A DNA stretch of 64,000 nucleotides, from positions 224,003,409 to 224,067,408 of the forward strand of contig NC_084794.1 of the NCBI RefSeq assembly GCF_963169125.1. Reading direction: 5' to 3'. A model generated the notes under the pieces. The model was not told the origin of the DNA, searched no databases, and worked only from the letters and a program-made list of their open reading frames with translations. The number at the start of each line of letters is the position of its first letter. Within the stretch, counting starts at the first letter, position 1. This document shows, piece by piece, positions 33,075 through 44,852 of the stretch. Position numbers and translations under genes: made by a program. Origin of the DNA: Humulus lupulus. Its lineage: Eukaryota; Streptophyta; Magnoliopsida; Rosales; Cannabaceae.

Positions 33075-35211
33075 CCAAGAAAGAACTCTTGGTGTTACTG
33101 AGCAGCAAACCCCATCCGGTGATGAAGTCACCAAATAGGGTGTTGCCCAAAGCAAAGGAGTGGACATTGATCCTCTCTTTGGAGATTTGGATAGTGGAGT
33201 GGGACATGTAGAAGACTTAGATGAGGTCCCAATAGATGAAAATGACCCAACCGAAATTATCAAGGTTGGAAAGAATCTAAAGGTGGAAGTGAGAGCACAG
33301 CTGGTAGAATTCTTGCAAAGGAATCAAGACGTTTTTTCCTAGTCTCACAAAGTTATGGTGGGTATCTCACCAACTGTGATCAGCCACGTGCTCAAAGTGG
33401 ATGAAAACTACCCAACGGTGCAACAGAAGAGAAGGTTGCTTGACAAAGAGCGATCAAAAGCTCTAAAGGAAGAAGTTGAGTGCTTAAAGGAAAATGAATT
33501 CATTAGGGAAGCTTACTACCCAGCAAGGGTTTCTAACCCCATGTTAGTGCCCAAACCCAATGGAAAGAGGAGGAGCTGCGTGGATTTTACTGACCTAAAT
33601 AAAGCTTGTCCCAAAGACTGCTTTCCTCTACCCAGAATAGACAAGTTAGTTGATGCAACCTCTGGTCATGAAATTTTGTCTTTCTTGGATGCCTATTCTA
33701 GGTATAATCAAATAAGCATGCACCCTCCCAACGAGGAGCATACCAGCTTCCGGAAAAACATGGGATTATACTGTTATAAGGTCATGCCATTCGACTTGAA
33801 GAATGCAAGTGCCACCTACCAGCGTTTAGTGGATGGCATGTTCTGTGACTTGATCGAAAAAAATATGGAGGTATATGCCGATGACAAGCTGCTCAAGTAG
33901 AAAGAAGCTGGGGGGCATGTACAAGACCTTGGGGAGTGATTTGCCATACTTAGAAAGTATAGCATGAAGTTGAACCCCAAAAATGCTCGTTTGGAGTAAG
34001 TTCATGAAATTTTCTTGGGTTTATTGTTAACTCATGTGGGATAGAGGCCAATCCTTAGAAGATTAAGGCACCCATAGAAATGAAGTCACTGACCAGAACT
34101 AAAGACTTGTAGAGTTTGACTGGGCGGATTGCTGCTCTATGTAGGTTTATTTCCAAATCAACAGATAAGTGTGTCCCATTTTTTAACTTACTTAGAGGAA
34201 GCAAGAAATTTGAATGGATGGAGGAATGTGAGCAAGCTTTCCAAGAAATAAAGAAATATTTGGCCAAACCTCCAATTCTCTCAAAACCAATAAATGGAGG
34301 GGAACCCTTCATTTACTTAGCAGTTTTAGAGCACATCGTCAGTGCTGCTCTAATACGAGAAGAAGAAGATAAAGTGCATCATCTGTTCTACTACATCAGC
34401 AAGCGGTTGATAGGAGCAGAGTTAAGGTACCCACCGATCGAGAAGTTGGCATATTGTTTAGTGCTCGCTTCTCAAAAATTAAGCCCATACTTCCAAGCTC
34501 ATCCCATTAAAGTGCTTACCGACCAACCCTTACGATAAGTTTTACAAAAACCTGAAACCTCTGTCAGCTACTTGAATGGGCAATAGAATTAGGCCAATTC
34601 GAAATCAAGTATCAACCTAGGTCAACCATTAAGAGACAAGCTTTGGTAGACTTCATTGTTGAATGTACCGGGATCCATGATATTCACGGCCAACAAGAAA
34701 ATTCGGATGCAGCTGGGCAGAGAGAAAATATCCCTTCTTGGCAACATTTTGTAGATGGATCCTCAAATGAACATCATTCAGGGGAAGGGCTTATATTAAC
34801 CACACCCAAGCAGCATCAAATCCATTGCACGTTAAGGTTCGGATTCAATGCCTCCAATAACGAGGTACAGTATGAAGCCCTCCTAGCAGGATTACGACTG
34901 GCAATAGATGTTCATGCTCGGTTGGTCGTAATAAATAGCAATTCCCAACTAGTTGTGTACCAATTCTTGGGGGAATATTAGGCCAAAGGTTTGTGCATGA
35001 TGGCCTATTTGAATAAAGCCAAGAACCTGCTAGCACAGTTTGAAAAGTAGTCAATCAAGCAAGTACCACGAGACCAAAACTCCAACGCAAATGCCTTGGC
35101 AAAACTTGCCAGTGCAAAAGATGCTGACACTCTAAACATGGTACCAGTCGAGTACTTGGCTAAACCGAGTATTATTGAGCAAGACTCAATGCCTATTACA
35201 ATCACTAACAC
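33075..35211 (+). pseudogene. reverse transcriptase and dual RNase H of element G2
   Basis: Begins with the tail of the protease linker (SGDEVTK), then TAG at 33136 and TAG at 33340, both placed exactly as in G1. RT follows (33355-33900), with LDAYSRYNQIS and a catalytic motif altered to YADD (YVDD in G1). It breaks off at a TAG at 33898. Frameshifts follow near 33950-34110. The Ty3-type RNase H is at 34116-34538, with a weak active site as in G1. The second RNase H is at 34643-35190 (FVDGSS, NNEVQYEA, NSNSQ where G1 has YSDSQ, NANALA where G1 has NADALA), so two catalytic Asp are lost. Confidence 0.9.
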
Positions 35212-36416
35212 TTGGTGACACCTATCATCATATATCTAGAACAAGGCACCTTACCAAACAACCGTAATGATGCAAAGATGATGATGAGACAAGCTACCCG
35301 GTATGTCATGATGGATGGAGTGTTATATAGAAGAGAGTACTTTATGCTACTACTAAGATGCATAACGCTCGAACAATCAAAATACATGTTAGCTAAAGTA
35401 CATCAAGGATTATGCGGAGACCAATCTGGGGGACAAAGTCTTTCTAAAAAGATTTTGTGACAAGGATTTTTCTGGCCTAAAATGAACGAAGATTCCATGG
35501 AGTATGTGAAAAAATGTTATAAATGTCAGAGATTTTCTAAGATACCCAAAGCACCACCAAAGTTTTTGAAACAGATGCAAATTCCCTGGCCTATTGTAGT
35601 GTGGGGAATTTATCTGATTGGGAGATTACCCAAAGGAAAAGGAGGAGTACAGTTCGCGGTAGTTGTAGTGGATTATTTCACCAAGTGGACTGAAGCTGAA
35701 CCACTAGCAACAATCACCTCCAAGACAGTGTTAGAATTTGTAGTGAAAAACATTATATGTCGCTATGGTCTACCACAGAAAATAGTGTCTGACAACGACA
35801 CTCAGTTTCAAAGTGACTTATTTACTGATTTTTGCACCAGGCATGGCATAGAAATTTTTTTCTCCTCGGTAGCTCACCTGCAAGTGAATGGGCAAGTTGA
35901 AGTGGTCAACAAAACATTGAAAGATACTCTAAAGAAGCACCTTGAACAAGCCAAAGGTTCCTAGGGAGAAGAATTACCAAAAGTCCTCTGGTCGTACAGA
36001 ATTACTGCCCGGACAGCAACTGGTCATACTTCTTTTTCCTTAGCGTATGGATATGAGGCTATGTTGTCAGTCGAGATTTCCCCCCCATCCCATCGAAGAA
36101 GCACATAAGACCAGGCATCTTTGGACTTTATTGGAGAGAAACTAGAAAAGGTGAGCTTGAGAGTTGCTGCCCATCAATAAAAAGTGGCTCGCTACTTTAA
36201 TTCTAGAGTTAAAGATCTGAAGTTACAAGTCGGTGATTTGGTCCTCAAAAAGGTGTTCATCAAAGACCCAGCAGCTAGAGTGTTAGGACCAAACTGGGAA
36301 GGTTCATATCAGATCGAGCAAGTTTTGCATGCTGGCACTTACAAACTTTCTTAGCTAAATGGAGAGCTAATCAGAAACTACTGAAATGGCGAGCACCTGA
36401 GGAAGTATTATCAATA
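35212..36416 (+). pseudogene. integrase of element G2
   Basis: The zinc domain (HQGLCGDQ) has lost its second His, while CYKC is kept. The core has Asp in VVDYFTKW and VSDNDTQF and Glu in NGQVEVVNKT. A TGA near 35458 and a TAG at 35962 interrupt it. The C-terminal part continues with further stops to NGEHLRKYYQ and a TAA at 36414-36416, the same end as in G1. Confidence 0.9.
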
Positions 36417-36707
36417 AATACTGCTTGCAGAGTGGTAGCTTTGTTTCAAGTATTTCACTTGTTATTTAAGTTTGTTTATGGACTGGTCATTAGCCGACCA
36501 GTCACTTTTCTCTTTGAACAATTTTCTTTAGTTAAGACTCGTTTTTAGATTTGTTTTTTCATTTTTTATTACGAGTAATAAAAGAGATCACGCGCAACAT
36601 GATCTACTCTTGCCTTAAATTATGCCTATGTGTTGATTATTTTTATACTCGAATAGTGTTCAACTGGTCAGTGAATTCCAAAAATATGTCAACTGGTCAG
36701 TAAAATC
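36417..36707 (+). other. 3' non-coding region of element G2
   Basis: No coding potential. It carries repeated ACTGGTCAG words (36473, 36668 and 36691 regions) like those of its LTR, and resembles the start of the G1 3' region. It is cut at 36708. Confidence 0.65.
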
Positions 36708-37042
36708 TGTAATATCCAACATTTTCATTATACATTTTTTTATTATAAATCAGAGTTTTAATACATAAAATGTACATATTTACAAATTTAAGAAATAGTA
36801 ATGGAAAAATAGTGTTTAAAATATCATTTTATGTTTTTAATGAGATTAAAGAGAGAGAAACTTGAGTAGTCAAGTATTGGACCCAAATGTCATATAATTT
36901 TAATTGGGGATTTTTATAAAATTAAGAAAGTTTTGCTAAAGGGCTTATTTGAAAAGAATTTTAGTATTTTGGGTCCAAGTGTAATTTAAATAAATAAATA
37001 AATTTTTTTTAAAAAAAAGGCTTCAGCCTTTTAACCGAGTCT

Positions 37043-37087
37043 TTCTCTCTCTCTCCTCAGAAAATCTCTTTCTCTCTCTCTCCTCAG

Positions 37088-37119
<32 letters not shown>

Positions 37120-37121
37120 GC
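37043..37121 (+). repeat. CT microsatellite with duplicated CCTCAGAAAATCT unit
   Basis: CTCTCTCTCCTCAGAAAATCT occurs twice in tandem, then a (CT) run of about 28 bases follows. It lies in the presumed transcribed start of the solo-type LTR. Confidence 0.85.
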
Positions 37122-38234
37122 GTGCGTGCGTCTGCCCGACCACCAAACGTCCACCGGCGGTCACCAATTATAGCCACGCGCTGGACCGTTGGATTCAGAG
37201 GCCTCCGAACTATCGACCACGCGGGAATCTAGAGCTCACTCGCCGATTAAACACCTCAACTGGTCGATTTAATTTCGGCCACCCCGCGACTTCAAAGTTG
37301 CGATTCGGCCACCTCGGGCATCCGTTTGCCGATCCGTCACCACCATCGTGTTCCTCGTGTTGTGGGCTTCAAAACCCAATAACTTGTTCCTACATCTACC
37401 ATAGTTGGGTGGTGGGCCAACCACGAGCCACCGCGATCCACCGTAGACCGACGGTCGAAACTTAGTGTTCGAGGTTTTGAAGTACGCTGTGAGTCTCAGA
37501 AAATCATCGTCTGACTTGTTGTGGAACCCGATCATTGTGGTATAATTCTTTGACCTATATATTATGATTTAATTGTGATTGATTAGAGTAATTGGTATTA
37601 TGTGTATTTATAGTATATAATTATATATTATTGATATATGGAATATTTTTCTGTAATTATACTGGCTGTCTGGGATTATATATATTTCTAATACAGGTTT
37701 TGATTTTGGGTTTGTCCATTTTATAGCCGTTGTGCTGTCCAATTTTCTAGAAAATATAAGATATTAAATAAAGTATAAAAATACATATTTAATTGATTTT
37801 CCATTAATATGGAAATTATTATGATTAATTAATTTTAATTATTGTTTTGTTAAGTAAATCAAGAATACATATTCATATATATATATATATGAAAAGTGTG
37901 ATTTATAGTAAACCTATTATTTAACCATTATTATTGTATATTAATATTTGAATATTAAAATAATATCAAATATTAGTTTCTTACAGTTATTGATATTTGT
38001 AAGACCAGTGAATTTTGGAGGAAGTATATTTATTATATCACTAGAATTGATATTATGACTAATTAATAATAATATAAATATTTATATTTATATTATTATC
38101 ATTATATTTATTATTACAATTTTATGTTAAAAATATGATTTCTTTTATAAAATGACTATTTGAATATATATACATTCATATATGTATTGTTATTGAGGTA
38201 TTTTGTTATTATTATTGAAATAAGTTTATTTATA

Positions 38235-38282
38235 GATGATAATTATTATTGTTGTTGTTGTTGTTATTATTATTATTATTAT
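38235..38282 (+). repeat. ATT/GTT trinucleotide microsatellite
   Basis: Repeats of ATT and GTT (five GTT in the middle) within the solo-type LTR. Confidence 0.8.
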
Positions 38283-39925
38283 CATGAGAGTACATTATTA
38301 AATGAGCAATGTTTTATATGAAGAGTCATTTGCATTACGTTTATAATAATTATTATTATCATTCATATAGTTTATGGTATTGTTAATATACACTATCAAT
38401 AGTGTATATTTACGATTTTGATAGAATTTAATAAATGATGTGCCTTGAATAGGATTTGTATGGATTTGATTGATTGACTCTTGCTGAGCAATTTTAAAAT
38501 AAGCTAAGGACCTAAGGTAAGTAAATCTCACCTTTTGTGCTTAAGTGTAAGATGCATGACTACATTGATTGTGTACATCTAATGAGTTAAGTATGGTATG
38601 ATGATGATGCATATGATAAGTATGTGAAGAATGGTTATATGAACACCATAAGGGTGTTGTGTGATATGTAATTGATGAATTCCGTGATATGTGAAAGATG
38701 TCTTACTTGGTTAAGAATGATATGAATTATGTGCAAGTATGTGTTCTTATGTTGATGGATATGTGGATTACTTTATGTTCATGATTTGTTATATGTTATG
38801 ATATATGAAGCGTTTAAGTTTTTAGGCTGGAAACCTTAGACCTGAGCCATAGCTCTACGTTAAGGTATAACAACGCCACCAACCCAAAGCTTCATGTATT
38901 ATGACTAAAGATGTTTTGAGTTATATGAGATGTGATACAATGCCTTGATTGAATACCATCAAACATGAACATTGACATTTCAGCATCAGCATGTATGCAT
39001 GGCATGTACAGTTATGTGATACATTATTATGTGATATAAGACCATGCATATAAATATGAGGAAAATTGTGAAATGCCTTGAAATGTCTTATGTGAAGTGA
39101 ACATTTTAATGACACAAGGCTTAAGCAAAGTGATAATAAGATGTTAAAAAGGGTGCCACTATTTCGATAAAGTAATTAAGTAAGTGCAATGATGAAGACG
39201 GAGGTCTATAAGACTTATAGTGGCTGCCCACTAGTGTGGGCTAGGTCAGAGTTGACCATTCATATATGTTTGCCATGTTTCCGTCTTTCTCCTCCATATG
39301 TGTAATAAGTATGGCAGCTATGGCAATGATGAAATGAGTGTTATGATGAGCCTAGCTGAGATGATGGCTAGCCGGAGGAGAACCCATGGGATTCTATATG
39401 ATATGTGTAATAAGCCCTGCAGGCATTGGCTGAATCAAACAGTGTGCACAAGTGATATTGGGCCCATAAAAATGTGAAACTAAAAGAAAGAGCATAAAAG
39501 TAAAGTTTGAAAGTGCATGAGCAATAAATGAAATGCATAAGTATATAAGTCAGCATATTAGTATATGTGCACTACAAACTCACGACATTCATGTGCATGT
39601 GTATGCATGAGATTTGCTTACTGAGCGTTAGCTCATTATGTTATTTTCCAACATTTTTCCAGGTGTGGCTTTAGCTGTTGAGCAACTTGTGGAGCACGGA
39701 CTCAGTAGCAATGCAATAATGGTTTAGAGTTTTCATATGGCTGCCTTAAATTTAAAGTATTCATACGTGTAATAATTTCTACTAATAAGTTTATATAAAA
39801 GTTTTAAATTTTTCTGTATTTCTTCGTATCATTTTATTTAATTCTTTTGGTCAAGTGCCTTACATACTCGTAAACCCTAGAATTACGAGTATGTGGCAGA
39901 CGTACCCTACCTTAGGGACGTTACA

Positions 39926-40773
39926 AGAAAAACACCTTTGTCCCCTGAAGCTGATCAAGCAGATCGTCAATCCTTGGCAATGGATACTTGTTCTTTATCA
40001 TCACCTTGTTTAGCTCTTGATAATCCATGCACATCCTCGTGGAACTCATCTTTCTTGTTGGCAAATAAAATAGGTGCGCCCCAAGGAGAGTAACTCAGTC
40101 GAAGAAAACCTAGCTTGATTAATTCTTCCAACTGTGTCTTGAGCTCTTTCAATTCTGCTGGTTCCATTCTGTATGGCGCTCGAGATAATGGTGTTGTCCC
40201 TGGCTTAAGGTCTATCACGAACTAAATCTCCCTATGCGATGGTAACCCTAACAACTCTTCTGGGAAGACGTCAAGGAATTCAACAACTACTCTCATTTCT
40301 TCAGACCTACTGTGTGTTTCTTTAGCGTCATCGACCATGTTCACCAGGTACCCTACACACCTATGTTGCAACACCTTTCAAACCATCATTGTTAAAATAA
40401 TAAAGTTTGGGGTTTCTTTCCGATCAAACTTTTATGCGTATTCAGTAAGAGTGAGACTCCCTTAATCCAATCGGGTGAATTCATCTATCTTTACATCTAG
40501 GATGATAGAGTTATAATACTTGTCATTGAAAACTTGTTTGAACCCATCCCAACCCATAGTATTCACATCCTGTCATGTTGCATCACTTCCTACCAGATGC
40601 GGGCATGCTTCCTTAACATATAGGATGTATAGACCACTCATCATTTCCCTAAACTCTCCTCATGTTCAAGATGTTCTCCCTGCAGCTAACCCCCTATTTT
40701 TCCTCGATCGGATTAGTGCTTCCCTAAAAAACATGTGGATGTTGTTTGTGAGAAACCTTTCAAACAGTGGCTC
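39926..40773 (-). pseudogene. chromovirus gag joined to RT by an internal deletion
   Basis: On the minus strand gag runs from EPLFERF (40773) through GWDGFKQVFNDKYYN and TLTEYA to about 40430. The pre-RT region follows at once (VGYLVNMVDD, EFLDVFPEELLGLP), then RT ([26 protein letters not shown]) and the [10 protein letters not shown] segment. The zinc knuckle and protease that should lie between are missing. Stops at several places (for example in TRLD-stop-GSLT) show long decay. RT is cut at 39925 within GTKVF. Catalytic parts of RT are not present. Confidence 0.85.
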
Positions 40774-41335
40774 CATTCTGTAACGACCCAAAATCACTAA
40801 TAAGGCTTAAGGGCCTTGATTAGCATGCTGAGATGGCATAACTGGTTTATGTGTGATTTAAATGATTAAATGCATGATTATATGATAAGCATGCTTATAT
40901 GATTATATGGATATGTGAAATGCATGTTTATGAGTATTAATATGCATGTATGCCCTGTTTAGCTTATAGGGGCATATTTGTAATTTTTGGCCCGTTGAGG
41001 GCATAAGTGTGATTATTTGTGGTAAATTTTTTAGGCCACATTATTATGTGGATATATTTGCAGCATATGGCTCAAGACGATTCTAGTGAGCGGTTTGGCG
41101 AACTAGTCACGGCGGGGGTTTATACCCGGCTAGAGGGAGTCTGGGGGTATTTTCGGGAATTTAGGAGATATATTGGAGATTATTAGACTTTGGGTAAATA
41201 ATTGGTGATTAATTGGATGATGGGATTTAAGTGGTAAATAGTAGGAACATTTGAGGAGTTAGTGGGAATTTGGAATAAATGACCATTCTACCCCTAGAAT
41301 AAGTTAAAGGTTTATTTTGTTTGGGAGGGCATAAT

Positions 41336-43724
41336 TGTAACGATCCAAATTTGCTAATAAGGCTTGGAGCCTTGATTAGTGTGCCTGGAGGGCAATAATT
41401 GTTAAATTGTATTAATTTATGCGAATTTAATGAATATGTGGTTAGAATGCATGTGTTAGGTGAAATAAATATGCATGTGGGCCCCATTTGGTTGTTAGGG
41501 GCAAATTGGTGATTTTAGCCCGCCGAGGGCATAAATGAAATATATGTGATGTTGTTGATATAACGGTGATATATTTGTGATGCACGTTTCGAGATGGTCC
41601 TAGGGAGCTAATTAGTTTAAAAGTCACAATGGGATTAAATACCCGGCTCGGGAGGAGCCTAGGGGTATTTTGGGAATTTTATAAATTGGGTTTGGGGATT
41701 TTTGGTTAGTGGCTAATGGTATTCTAGTAGCTTGGGTAACCATAGGTAATCATTGAGGATGGTTACTCTAAGTGAGGAAATGGTATATTTGTAAGAAGTT
41801 AGGAAAGGTCTAAGTTGTCCTTGAGGATTAGTTAGAGTATGGGTTAGATGGAAGGGTAGTTAGGTCATTTGGTAGCTGGTTGTGATGGGATAAGGCTGAG
41901 GGAATTTTAGAACGGTTTAGAAAACAAAGGAAAGAAAGAAAAACAGAACTTCTCAGCTCTCTCTTCCTTCCATGTGATTTCTTCTTCATCTCTTTGGTGA
42001 TTGGAGACTTGCTGAGTTTTGGAGGATTCTAGGCTAGAGTTCAAGGGATTCAAGGCTGGGAATTGGGGGATTGACCCAGGCTCAAAGGTAAGTTTTATTC
42101 AGTATTCTTGATTGAATTCTGCAGAGAAATATTAAGGATAACAGTTGATTTGTGTGGCTATTTGGTGGATTCTTGGGGATGAAGCTTGCCTAGGTTCAGT
42201 TTGGGAATAAGAGGGATTTTCTTGGAGTTGGACTTGGAGAAGGCTGAGGGGAAAATTTTTACTTGAGGTAAGGGTTTTATGTATCTATGTTATGTATTAG
42301 CTGCTGTGGTTCAAGTTTCTGGTTTATTGGTTTAAGTTTTATAAAGTTTTAAGCCAATTAGTGAATTGGGGATTTGATTGTGTGTTTAGGCTTGTTGTTG
42401 ATGTTTCTGAGTTATTAGATAGTTTATATGGGGTTTTGGATTGAATTTGAGACTTAGGTATGCCTTGGTATTGATTTGGGAGTGTTTTGGCTTGGGAAAG
42501 TGTTTGGGAAAAACCCAGAAATCTGGGTTTGCGAAGGGGCGCCGCGGCCCTGTTCTTCTGTGCCGCGGCGCTAGGTTGCATTAGGGAAGGAGTCCACGCT
42601 GGGCGCCGCGGCCCTTGAGGGCTAGTGCCACGGCCCTAGGCCATTTCTGGGTAGGGAAAATTCAGTTTTTAGGCTTTTGCTCAGGGGGCTCGGGGGACGC
42701 TTCCGCCACCTTGTGTGGGGGTCCGAGAGGTCCCGAGAGCTCGGGATTGGTTCCGGGAGGTGTTTTTAAATCGGTTAGTAATGAGGATGCTATTTATGTG
42801 TTGTGACTAGGTACTCGGAGAGACTCGAATTAGAGGACCGTGCTCGAGGGTTCAGTGCTTAAGGAGCTCAGGACACAGGTAAGAAAACCACTGTCTTCCA
42901 CAGAGCTTGTATGCAGGGCTGAGCCCTATATGACTGTGTTGCAGGGCGTAGCCCCTTTGATTGGTTTGTTCATAATTAGTATTTGCTTTGTTATGCTATG
43001 TATGCATATGTGTAAATGTTCGGCCAGAGCCGGGAACGGCGCAGGCCGAGTTCGTCAAGGCCGGAGACGGTAAGGGACCGGAAACGGCGTTAGGCACGTG
43101 GAGTGCAAGATCGAGAGCGGCAAGGGGCCGGGAGCAGCGTTGAGCACGTGGAGTGCGAGCTGCCAGGGTGAGACCCTAAAGGATACCTGGGATATCCTCA
43201 CGGTGTGGACCGCGAACCCAGGGCATGGTAAAGCGCCTGGGACGGCATGGCCGTATGTGTTTAGCCTATTGATGGCCTGTTTAACTGATAAGTGTTTGTT
43301 ATGTATATGTTATCTGCTTGTGAGGGTTTTCTTGCTGGGATTTGGCTCACGGGTGCTCTGTGTTGCAGGTAAGGGCAAGGGGAAAGTCAACCAACCATGA
43401 GTGCGGAGAGCGTGAAGCGGCGCGTACATGTTTGGCCTGCCTGGCTGCCATGACCAGTGGTTTTGGGAGATGGTTGTACTAAAACCTAGTTTTTGTTGTC
43501 TAGTCGACTTAAATTTTTAAATTATATGTTGTAAATATTTCTAAACAGTATATTGGGATCCCAAGTGTCAAACACTCAACAATTTATAGTAAATGGAATT
43601 ATTTTCAAAGTTTATTTCACTATTTATGATTTAATTACACTTTTGACCTAAAAACCTCGATTAGCGAGTTAAATGCACGTTTAAAACTCACTTAGTAACG
43701 GCTCTAAGGAAGTAGGGCGTTACA
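41336..43724 (+). repeat. solo LTR (inner), same family, with ATAAT target duplication
   Basis: 2389 bases from TGTAACGATCC to GGGCGTTACA, flanked by ATAAT at 41331-41335 and 43725-43729. Its start (GCTAATAAGGCTT..GCCTTGATTAG) matches that of the LTR it interrupts and the minus-strand copy at 50336-52804. It includes a CCGCGG-rich block (42538-42640) and a GC-rich minisatellite (about 43020-43145). Confidence 0.93.
43020..43145 (+). repeat. GC-rich minisatellite in the inner solo LTR
   Basis: Irregular repeats of a GCCGGGAACGGCG / GACCGGAAACGGCG / GGCCGGGAGCAGCG unit, plus a repeated GCACGTGGAGTGC word. The corresponding place of the copy at 50336-52804 has a different run of similar units. 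Confidence 0.75.
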
Positions 43725-44824
43725 ATAATGGTCATTTCCTAAGTCAATGATATGCTCAGCCTTTTTGGTTAAAAACAAAACATAATATTTTAGAGTAATC
43801 TAAGGAAAGAAAGAAACAGAAAAGGTCTCAACTCTCTCTCTCCCTCACCCTCACGCATCTCTTTCTCTCACTCTTCATTGTTGAAGCTTGAAGCTAGGCT
43901 TGGGCTGGGGATTTTTGGAGGAAAACAGAAGGCAATTGAAGGGAATTAAGCTGGGTGTTGGAACTAGAAATTCAGAGGAAAGGTTAGCTAATTTGAGGTA
44001 TGAATTCTTGTTTTTCAGCTCTGAATTATTACTGGGTTTGTTAGGTAGAATTTTGGGTATTCAAAGTGAATTTAGCAACTGAATTGGGGTAAGGATTTTA
44101 GTTGAATTGGGCTAGTGATTGAGGGATATTGCTTTATTTCTATGTCTGAGTTGAGGTGTGATTTCTATAGTAATTGTTGGGAAATTAGTTGATAAAAATA
44201 AGTGAATATGGGTCTAATTCATTACTGGAATGGGTGTTAAATTGAAAGAGTGAGTGGGGAAAATTCTGGGCAAACTTACCTAGATGATAGATTGTTGGTT
44301 TGTTGATTGATATCACTGATTATGTGAATGATGTGATTTGTTGAGTATTTGATTGATGAATTATATATTGTTTGATTACCGTTATTGGTTATGTTTTGTA
44401 TATGGTTTTCTTGCTGGGCTGTGGCTCACGGGTGCTATGCAGGTAAAGGCAAGGGTAAGCTAGACCAACCCTGATTTGGAGAGCTCTAGGGGCAGAATGT
44501 ACATAGTCGGCTGCTCGACCGCCACGACCGAGAGATGATACAGGGACATGAGACCCTAAAATGCCTATTTTTCCATTTGAGTGGCTTGTGGTTGTACATA
44601 ATAACCTTTGGAAATTTTGTAAATTGTTATTTAACCCTATTTTTGGGATCCTATGTATCAAACACTTATTTAAATGATATTTATCTTTTATGACCAAAAT
44701 CTTTTATCCCTAGTTCAATTATGGTTTAGCGTCACATTTTTAACTAAACGACTTGGTTAGCAAGTCTTGCACCTTTATAAACACACAATGTAACAGTCTT
44801 GGTTATCCAGGGCGTTACACATTC

Positions 44825-44852
44825 TATCCTGTTGAGTAGGTGCTACCACTAA
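44825..44852 (-). pseudogene. gag fragment of the chromovirus between two solo LTRs
   Basis: About 28 bases that read VVAPTQQDR on the minus strand. They link the gag start (right, 48689 onward) to EPLFERF (left, 40773) once the two solo LTRs and their duplications are set aside. Confidence 0.75.

Larger units (their letters stand above)
25087..36707 (+). mobile_element. second Tat-lineage Ty3/Gypsy element, degenerate, interrupted (element G2)
   Basis: 5' LTR, primer site, gag, protease, then a 4.2-kb foreign insert (28906-33074), RT, two RNase H domains and integrase, ending in a 3' non-coding region. Protein similarity to G1 is clear throughout, yet the two differ at many residues, so they are diverged copies of one family. 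The 3' LTR is missing: at 36708 the sequence changes abruptly to another LTR. There are numerous stops and frameshifts. Confidence 0.93.
36708..39925 (+). repeat. solo-type LTR, 3.2 kb, without matching flanks
   Basis: Runs from TGTAATATCC to GGGACGTTACA with no coding potential. Its layout (AT-rich start, CT-rich stretch near 37040-37120, GC-richer block to 37530, then AT-rich DNA) agrees with the long LTRs further right. The flanking bases are AAATC (36703-36707) and AGAAA (39926-39930), so there is no target duplication. The left neighbour is the 3' region of G2; the right neighbour is a chromovirus RT on the other strand. Confidence 0.75.
40779..44819 (+). repeat. solo LTR (outer), with CATTC target duplication
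   Basis: Starts TGTAACGACC at 40779 and ends GGGCGTTACA at 44819. CATTC stands at 40774-40778 and 44820-44824, an exact 5-bp duplication within the chromovirus gag. It is split by a second LTR of the same family (41336-43724); the outer LTR alone is about 1.65 kb. It contains no coding region, as expected after recombination between two LTRs. Confidence 0.92.

Noticed and set aside
28765..33079. CCAAG near 28768 as the left half of a target duplication for the Athila-like remnant (right flank CCAAG at 33075)
   Set aside because: Sequence after 28768 still reads as a G2-type linker for about 140 bases, so the match is probably chance.
42538..42640. A CpG island or host promoter
   Set aside because: The GC-rich block lies inside a solo LTR with a defined duplication and is replaced by other repeats in the sister copy.
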